64,000 nucleotides of DNA. Origin: Limnohabitans sp. Rim8 (GTDB taxonomy: Bacteria; Pseudomonadota; Gammaproteobacteria; Burkholderiales; Burkholderiaceae_C). Under the pieces are notes generated by a model. The model was not told the origin of the DNA, did not search any database, and saw only the letters and a list, made by a program, of their open reading frames with translations. The DNA lies in the NCBI GenBank assembly GCA_945897465.1, contig CAMDFK010000004.1, forward strand, positions 1 to 64,000, written 5' to 3'. The translations under genes and the position numbers were made by a program. Shown in pieces: positions 58,609-64,000 of this stretch (positions are counted from its first letter, which is position 1; the number at the start of each line of letters is the position of its first letter).

Positions 58609-60252
58609 ATGACGAAACAGCACGCACCTGACAGTCAACGCCCTTGGTCAGTCAAGGGCGTGGGGCCTGGCGACACCCAGCCGTTGGATCATGGGTTACG
58701 GGTTTGGGGGACTTCGTTGGGAAATGCACCGTGGGTTTGGGCGGTCTTGTGTCTGATGGCCATGGGCTTGTTGCGTTGGGTGACCTTGAACTGGCATCCT
58801 GTTGGCTTGCATTTTGATGAGGCGCAGTATTGGCTGTGGTCGCAGCAACTCGACTGGGGCTACTATTCAAAACCCCCCGTGATTGCGGCATTGATCGCTG
58901 TTTCTACCGATTTTTTCGGTGACGGTACCAACGGTGTGCGTGCCCTGTCGATGGGTTGTTGGTTGTTGACCGCTGGTTTGCTGATCAAGCTGGGTGAATG
59001 GATGCATTCAATTCGTGCAGGCCTTTGGGCTTGTGCCTTGTTCTCGGTCACACCAGCAGCCAACTTGTTGGGATTGGTGGCGACCACCGATGCGCCCTTG
59101 CTGTTGGGATGGACCACCACCATGGCGATGACTTGGTGGGTTTGCATCCGACAAACTTCGCGGCTTGGATACAGGGCTTTTTTGCCTTGGGTCACGCTGG
59201 GCTTGGCGTGGGGTCTGACCATGAATGCCAAATACACCGCTGCGGTTTTGGCGCCGAGCCTCCTCTTGGTCGTATGGCTTTCAATTCGGAATGGTTCTAA
59301 AGACGCTTCTAAGCCGACATGGTTTGGTTTGGGGCTGGCGGTGTTGGTGGCAGTTTTTTGTCTGATTCCCAATTTGATGTGGAATGCTCAGCACGAATGG
59401 CCCACTTTGCAACATACCTTGGACATCACTTGGCGTACTCAAGACGTTGTCAAAACTGGGGCCATGGCATCGCCATGGCTGCGCCTGGCTCACTTGGCCG
59501 GGGGGGTGTTGTTGTTGTGTGGGCCAGCCCTGCTGGCTGTTGCCTTGATTAAGTTGCTAGCCACCCGGTTTCAGAATCAAGCAACGAACAGCAACAGCAA
59601 ATGGGTTTCTGACACGGTAAACCCCCCCACTTGGGCTGCCATGTTTGTCTGGCCCTTGTGTGCGGTGGGTGTGCTCCAGGCCTTGCTGGGCGGCTCGCAA
59701 GTCAACTGGTTGGCCCCGGTGTTGCCCGGTTTGTGTTTGATGGCTGCAATCTTCTGGGTCAATACACCTACACCTCAATGGGGCGTTCGGGTGGTTTTGC
59801 TGGCCATGGTGGGCTCTGTGGCCTTGTCGACTTGGGTAGGTGCCAGCACCGATTTGCGGCTGCAAAAACTCAGCAAGCAAGTGACCAATAAGCCATTGGA
59901 TTTTTGGCACAAAGCACGTCACTGGCCGATGGTGCTGCGCGAGCTTGAGCCTTGGGTTGCCGATCACCCACGACCCATTTGGACTGCCGAACGCGATGTT
60001 TTTGTGCAGACGGCCTATGCATGGCGAAACCTTTTACCCACGCTGCAGTCTTACTCAGCGACAGGTCAAGTGCGGCACCATTTCGATTTGTTTTATCCAA
60101 CGAAATCTGAAGCGGGGGCAGTGTTTTGGCTTGACCGCTCACCCCCACCTCAGTCAATGGGCGAGCAATACAAATTTGAAAAATTGGCCATCTCGGAGCA
60201 TGGTGGTTTGAGGCTGGAGCTTTGGCTGCTGACCCCCTTGAAGGGCTTATGA
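58609..60252 (+). CDS. ArnT-like glycosyltransferase, second copy
   Basis: Second PMT-family membrane transferase, 547 residues, distinct from its neighbour. The signature is GLHFDEAQYWLWSQQLDWGYYSKPPVIA near residue 70, again with the exposed DE acidic pair, then NLLGLVATTDAPLLLGW near 155 and about eleven hydrophobic segments. The N-terminal 40 residues are polar and unusual. TTGAGGGCGAGC before the ATG is the ribosome site. Two different transferases in one operon could decorate two positions of the same acceptor. Confidence 0.84.
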   Translation: MTKQHAPDSQRPWSVKGVGPGDTQPLDHGLRVWGTSLGNAPWVWAVLCLMAMGLLRWVTLNWHPVGLHFDEAQYWLWSQQLDWGYYSKPPVIAALIAVSTDFFGDGTNGVRALSMGCWLLTAGLLIKLGEWMHSIRAGLWACALFSVTPAANLLGLVATTDAPLLLGWTTTMAMTWWVCIRQTSRLGYRAFLPWVTLGLAWGLTMNAKYTAAVLAPSLLLVVWLSIRNGSKDASKPTWFGLGLAVLVAVFCLIPNLMWNAQHEWPTLQHTLDITWRTQDVVKTGAMASPWLRLAHLAGGVLLLCGPALLAVALIKLLATRFQNQATNSNSKWVSDTVNPPTWAAMFVWPLCAVGVLQALLGGSQVNWLAPVLPGLCLMAAIFWVNTPTPQWGVRVVLLAMVGSVALSTWVGASTDLRLQKLSKQVTNKPLDFWHKARHWPMVLRELEPWVADHPRPIWTAERDVFVQTAYAWRNLLPTLQSYSATGQVRHHFDLFYPTKSEAGAVFWLDRSPPPQSMGEQYKFEKLAISEHGGLRLELWLLTPLKGL

Positions 60253-61019
60253 CCATGAAATCGATTGACCAAGAACGAATGCTGTTGATGGTCTTGTGGG
60301 CGCTCTTGATTGGGCTGTTTGGTGTTTGGCCTGAATTGGATGTGTGGGTCAGCCGCCATTTTTACGTTCCTGGGGAGGGGTTTCCAGCAAGGCAATGGGC
60401 GTGGCTTGTGGCATTTGACAAAGCTGTGCCCTGGGTCGGTCGAGCTTTGCTCTTGGTTGCTTTGGCCGTCATCGTTTGGTCTTGGTGGCGTTTGCGCAGG
60501 CAAAGCTCTGAAGTGGGCCACACCAGGCCACCTGTATGGCGGCACACATGGCGGCGCAGTGCCGCATTGGTGCTCACTTTGGTGCTGGGGTTAGGTGCTG
60601 TAGTCCACAGCGTTTTCAAAGACAACTGGGGCCGTGCCAGGCCAGATGCCGTGCAGGTCTTTGGTGGCCCAGAGCGATTTACCGGGCCCTTGGTCCCGAC
60701 CAACGGCTGCAAACGCAACTGTTCTTTTGTCAGCGGTCATGCCGCAACTGGTTTTGCGTTGATGGCCGTGGGTATTTTGGGGTCCAAACCACGTCGCAGA
60801 CGTTGGTTGTTGATCGGGATTGCAGCTGGCCTGATCATCGGCATGGTTCGCATTGTGTTTGGCAGACACTTTCTCAGCGACATTTTGTTTGGCTGGGCCT
60901 TGATGTGGACGGTGGCCTTGTTGGTTCGTTGGGCGTGGTTGGGCTCGTCACGACGCAGGCAATTGCGCCTCAAGCTTGTGCAGGGTCACCACAACCTCTT
61001 CATGAAGAGATCAACTTGA
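60249..61019 (+). CDS. PAP2-family phosphatase, LpxE/LpxF-like
   Basis: Second membrane phosphatase of the operon, about 256 residues. Motifs: KDNWGRARP near residue 124, NCSFVSGHAATGF near 155 and GRHFLSDILFG near 200. The phrase FGGPERFTGPLVPTNGCKRNCSFVSGH is close to that seen in lipid A phosphatase-like PAP2 proteins, where a pair of cysteines precedes the SGH motif. Removing a lipid A phosphate would free the site for sugar transfer; the exact position cannot be read from sequence. It overlaps the transferase gene before it (ATGA) and the epimerase gene after it (TGATG). Confidence 0.82.
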   Translation: MTMKSIDQERMLLMVLWALLIGLFGVWPELDVWVSRHFYVPGEGFPARQWAWLVAFDKAVPWVGRALLLVALAVIVWSWWRLRRQSSEVGHTRPPVWRHTWRRSAALVLTLVLGLGAVVHSVFKDNWGRARPDAVQVFGGPERFTGPLVPTNGCKRNCSFVSGHAATGFALMAVGILGSKPRRRRWLLIGIAAGLIIGMVRIVFGRHFLSDILFGWALMWTVALLVRWAWLGSSRRRQLRLKLVQGHHNLFMKRST

Positions 61020-62044
61020 TGAATATTTTGCTTACAGGGGCGGCGGGCTTCATCGGCATGCACACGGCCGAGCGATTGTTGCAGCAAGGCCATCATGTGC
61101 TTGGGCTCGACAGCTTCAGCGCTTATTACGATGTCGGACTCAAACGTGAACGTGCGGCACGCTTGTGTGAGTACCCTCACTTTAAATTGTTGGAGGCGGA
61201 CATCAACAGCGCTGGTGTGCTGGCAGACATTGAGGCCATCATGCAACCCGTGCGCGTGGTTCACCTGGCTGCCCAAGTGGGGGTGAGGCATTCGATCCAT
61301 CAGCCCATGGATTATGCCGATGCCAATTTGACGGGTTTTCTTCAGGTCCTCGAGTGGTGTCGTCGCTGGAAAACCGAGCACTTGGTCTATGCCAGCAGCT
61401 CCAGCGTGTATGGCGGTAACCGTGTTTACCCATTTGCAGAGTCTCATTCGGTTGACCATCCCATCTCTCTTTACGCTGCCACCAAAAAAGCCAATGAGCT
61501 GATGGCCCACGCCTACAGCCATTTGTACGGATTGCCCACCACAGGTTTGCGCTTTTTCACCGTTTATGGTCCCTGGGGGAGACCCGACATGGCGGCCTGG
61601 GGCTTCACCCGTGCGATTGCCGCAGGCCAACCGATAGAGGTGTTCAACCATGGCCGAATGGTGCGTGACTTCACCTATGTTGATGATGTGGTGGACAGTG
61701 TGTTGGCGGTTTTGCAAAGACCTGCCGAACCCAGTCATGTGCTTTCAACATCCCCTGATAAAAGTACCGCGCCGTACCGAGTTTTCAATGTGGGCAATGC
61801 GCAACCTGTGCCACTCGATGCGTTCATCCAGGCCATTGAGCAGGCTCTTGGCAAGTCGGCGATCCAAATTCATCGTGAGATCCAAGCAGGTGACGTTGAG
61901 ATCACCGCAGCGGACACCGAGTCGCTGCAGGCATGGACGGGAAAGACGCCCGCAACCGATTTGATGGTGGGCGTGCAAAGCTTTGTAGATTGGTATGTGC
62001 AACGTTATGGCAAAGATGGTGAGGAGCTCGACAAAAAGGCGTGA
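61019..62044 (+). CDS. UDP-glucuronate 4-epimerase (CapI/LpsL-like)
   Basis: Short-chain epimerase that makes UDP-galacturonate from UDP-glucuronate. The 341-residue protein has the Rossmann motif LLTGAAGFIGMHTAE (residues 4-18), DSFSAYYDVGLKRERAARL near 34, the catalytic YAATKK near 156, and the highly specific phrase GLPTTGLRFFTVYGPWGRPDMA near 175, typical of CapI/WbnF/LpsL UDP-glucuronate epimerases. It is the last gene of the sugar-lipid operon and supplies the likely donor for it. Confidence 0.92.
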   Translation: MNILLTGAAGFIGMHTAERLLQQGHHVLGLDSFSAYYDVGLKRERAARLCEYPHFKLLEADINSAGVLADIEAIMQPVRVVHLAAQVGVRHSIHQPMDYADANLTGFLQVLEWCRRWKTEHLVYASSSSVYGGNRVYPFAESHSVDHPISLYAATKKANELMAHAYSHLYGLPTTGLRFFTVYGPWGRPDMAAWGFTRAIAAGQPIEVFNHGRMVRDFTYVDDVVDSVLAVLQRPAEPSHVLSTSPDKSTAPYRVFNVGNAQPVPLDAFIQAIEQALGKSAIQIHREIQAGDVEITAADTESLQAWTGKTPATDLMVGVQSFVDWYVQRYGKDGEELDKKA

Positions 62045-62118
62045 GTCAACCCCCCGTCCTCATGCGTTACGATCTGGGGTCTTTGTGTTGACGATCACCT
62101 AACCAGGACGCTTGCCGA

Positions 62119-63354
62119 TTGAAATTTTCTGATCTGGGCTTGATTGCGCCCTTGCAAAGCGTTGTGCGTGACCTGGGCTTGTACGCACCCACCCCCATCC
62201 AAACCGAGGCGATTCCGGCGGCACTGAAGTCGACCGATGTGTGGGCTACTGCGCCCACCGGCTCGGGCAAGACACTGGCTTTTGCTCTGCCGCTGTTGCA
62301 GCTCTTGCTGGCCTCACCCAGGCAGACCAACTTTCGCCGTCCCGTGCGCGTGCTGGTGCTGGTGCCCACGCGCGAGCTGGCGGTTCAAGTGGGCGATGTG
62401 CTGGCCCAACTGGCCTTCAAGTTGCCGCAGTCACTCAAAGTGAACACGGTCTTTGGTGGCGTGTCGGTCAATCCACAAATGATGGCGTTGCGCGGTGGTG
62501 CCGACATCGTGGTGGCCACACCCGGCCGCTTGCTCGATTTGATTGACCAGAATGCCTTGCGCCTGGCCGATGTGCAACACTTGGTGCTGGACGAAGCCGA
62601 CCGCTTGCTGGACTTGGGCTTTGCCGACGAGCTGCAGCGCGTGCTGGCACTTCTGCCTGCCCAGCGCCAGACCCTGCTGTTTTCGGCCACCTTCGCCCCC
62701 GAAGTGGAAGCTTTGGCGACCAAGCTCCTGCGCGATCCGGCTCGCATCACGGTAGAGGCCTTTGAAGGCCACCAACCCGACATCACCCAGCGGGCCATCG
62801 CCGTGGACGAAAAAAGCCGCACTGCCTTGCTGCGACACTTGATCACTGAAAACGGCTGGAAGCAGGTGCTGGTGTTTGTGGCCACGCGTTACGCCTGCGA
62901 GCATGTGGCGACCAAGCTCTACAAAGCGGGGGTGTTTGCCACGCCTTTTCATGGCGAGATGAGCCAGGGCGCACGCCAAGAAGTGTTGAGCGAGTTCAAG
63001 GCGGGCCGCTGGGATGTGGTGGTGACCACCGACCTGGCCTCGCGCGGCATCGACATCGCCATGCTGCCCGTGGTGGTCAACTACGACCTGCCGCGCTCGG
63101 CGACCGACTACACCCACCGCATTGGCCGAACGGGCAGGGCGGGTGCGCATGGCGACGCGGTGAGTTTTGTCACGGCCGCAGCGCTGGCGCACTGGCAGCT
63201 GATCCAGAAACGCGAAAGCCTGGAACTCGCTTTAGAGCAAATCCCAGGCTTTGAGCAAACCGAAACCCCGCCACCGCCATCGCCCGGCAATGGCGGCATC
63301 AAGGGTTCCCGGCCGAGCAAGAAAGACAAGTTGCGGGCGGCGGGATTGCGCTGA
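62119..63354 (+). CDS. rhlE: DEAD-box RNA helicase, RhlE-like
   Basis: ATP-dependent RNA helicase of 411 residues. Motifs in order: Q motif (PTPIQTEAIPAAL near residue 22), Walker A ATAPTGSGKT near 45, PTRELAVQV near 83, TPGRLLDLI near 133, DEADRLLD near 158, SAT near 190, HRIGRTGRAGAHG near 334. The basic C-terminal tail is short. It starts at TTG, 74 bases after the epimerase gene; AGGA lies upstream at a longish distance. RhlE, RhlB and DbpA cannot be separated with full certainty. Confidence 0.9.
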   Translation: MKFSDLGLIAPLQSVVRDLGLYAPTPIQTEAIPAALKSTDVWATAPTGSGKTLAFALPLLQLLLASPRQTNFRRPVRVLVLVPTRELAVQVGDVLAQLAFKLPQSLKVNTVFGGVSVNPQMMALRGGADIVVATPGRLLDLIDQNALRLADVQHLVLDEADRLLDLGFADELQRVLALLPAQRQTLLFSATFAPEVEALATKLLRDPARITVEAFEGHQPDITQRAIAVDEKSRTALLRHLITENGWKQVLVFVATRYACEHVATKLYKAGVFATPFHGEMSQGARQEVLSEFKAGRWDVVVTTDLASRGIDIAMLPVVVNYDLPRSATDYTHRIGRTGRAGAHGDAVSFVTAAALAHWQLIQKRESLELALEQIPGFEQTETPPPPSPGNGGIKGSRPSKKDKLRAAGLR

Positions 63355-63405
63355 TGGTGCTTGATGCTGAATTTGACGAGTTGAGAATCTGTTCGGCAGT
63401 TGGCT

Positions 63406-64000
63406 TTATTGACTCGGCTTCATGGATTTGCTGCTTTGGACAAACAGGTCATACAGCTCTGACGCAGCAGGCGTCAAGCTGACCGAGCGTCTTTTGATCA
63501 GGCCCATTTTTCTTTTCACGACGGGCTCCAGCAAGGGAATACTGACCAGCAACGGATGCCCCTTTTTGGGCATGGCCATGGCGGGTAATGCAGCCACCCC
63601 CAAACCTGCTTCAACAAGACCAATCATCGTTGTTCCATGTTGAGTCTCAAACATGCTTTGTGGCTGGTTGACCAATCCGGCCAAGGCTTGATCCAGCAAA
63701 ACACGATTTCCAGATACTTTGCTCACCGAGATGTAGTCATATTTGGACAAATCACTCCATCGCACCGATTTGTGTTGGGCCAATGGGTGGTTTTTATGGC
63801 ATGCAGCAACAAAGTGCTCTTCCAAAATGGGCGTGAATTCGATGTCGTTTTCCTGCGAGCCCGTGAAGTTCAAACCAAAATCAGCTTCGCCATTTTGAAC
63901 AGCCATCAAGACTTGGTTTGCACTGTCGTCGATGATTCGAACCCTCGTTTTGGGATAGCGTTGATGAAAAATTTTGACAACGCTCGAAACGAAATAATTG
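63406..64000 (-). CDS. LysR-family regulator, C-terminal part, cut by the window edge
   Basis: The frame runs unbroken to base 64000, so the N-terminal helix-turn-helix lies outside. What is visible is the effector-binding domain: RVRIIDDSANQVLMAVQNGEADFGLN, then LEEHFVAACHKNHPLAQ, GTTMIGLVEAGLGVAALPAMAM and a C-terminal helix. These are classic LysR-type segments. The effector and target genes cannot be inferred. It converges with the helicase gene; no terminator was seen between them. Confidence 0.88.
   Translation of the reverse strand, partial: NYFVSSVVKIFHQRYPKTRVRIIDDSANQVLMAVQNGEADFGLNFTGSQENDIEFTPILEEHFVAACHKNHPLAQHKSVRWSDLSKYDYISVSKVSGNRVLLDQALAGLVNQPQSMFETQHGTTMIGLVEAGLGVAALPAMAMPKKGHPLLVSIPLLEPVVKRKMGLIKRRSVSLTPAASELYDLFVQSSKSMKPSQ

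Overview
The window reads as a chromosomal segment of a betaproteobacterium of the order Burkholderiales, most likely family Comamonadaceae (genus not determinable from sequence alone). Reasons: high GC with strong G/C third-position preference, Burkholderiales-style gene neighbourhoods (leuS-lptE-holA-proA, mtgA-ruvC, dusB-fis-purH, DUF3460 next to scpA), the ferrooxidans-type glutamate-cysteine ligase, and a box-type aerobic benzoyl-CoA pathway with a BoxR regulator. I saw no rRNA, tRNA, CRISPR array, prophage or intact insertion sequence.

Layout. 1-20.4 kb is mostly housekeeping: leuS, lptE, holA, proA, gshA, kup, a YqiA-like esterase, an RNase II-type exonuclease, a TonB-like protein, mtgA, ruvC, scpA, a DUF3460 protein, a SulP transporter, metG and apbC. 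20.5-33 kb is an aerobic benzoate module: bclA (minus strand), boxR, then boxC-boxB-boxA followed directly by a two-subunit NAD-linked formate dehydrogenase whose diaphorase subunits FdsG and FdsB are fused. BoxC releases formate when it opens the ring, so the dehydrogenase next door would turn that formate into CO2 and NADH. 33-38.3 kb holds a TRAP transporter (P, Q, M), an amidase and a 57-residue membrane protein, inserted between the formate dehydrogenase and its sulfurtransferase fdhD. 39.3-42.9 kb is a partial phenylacetate/CoA block (enoyl-CoA hydratase, paaG, paaI, paaK) with a TetR-type palindrome before paaG. 42.9-54 kb returns to housekeeping: an M61 peptidase, DUF3429, dsbC, a UbiH-like hydroxylase, ychF, a YqaA-like membrane protein, a class II aldolase, a 2-hydroxyacid dehydrogenase, dusB, fis, purH. 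54.1-62.0 kb is a tightly overlapping seven-gene operon for lipid-linked sugar transfer: two PAP2 phosphatases, a flippase-like membrane protein, a polyprenyl-phosphate glycosyltransferase, two ArnT-like transferases and a UDP-glucuronate 4-epimerase. The content suggests galacturonic acid transfer to an envelope lipid, perhaps lipid A. A RhlE-like helicase and a LysR gene cut by the window edge close the segment.

The most unusual structure is non-coding. Between boxB and boxA lie three copies of a roughly 76-79 bp palindrome. Each has a 25-position outer stem whose sequence differs between copies while pairing is kept, around a conserved 26-28 nt loop core that itself contains a small covarying hairpin. 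A second repeat family (TTGCGAGCGAAGC type) sits between boxC and boxB and also inside the 3' end of the fused fdsGB gene, where it supplies the C-terminus. A third palindrome lies in frame inside leuS. BoxR-type TGCA-N6-TGCA sites flank boxR on both sides.
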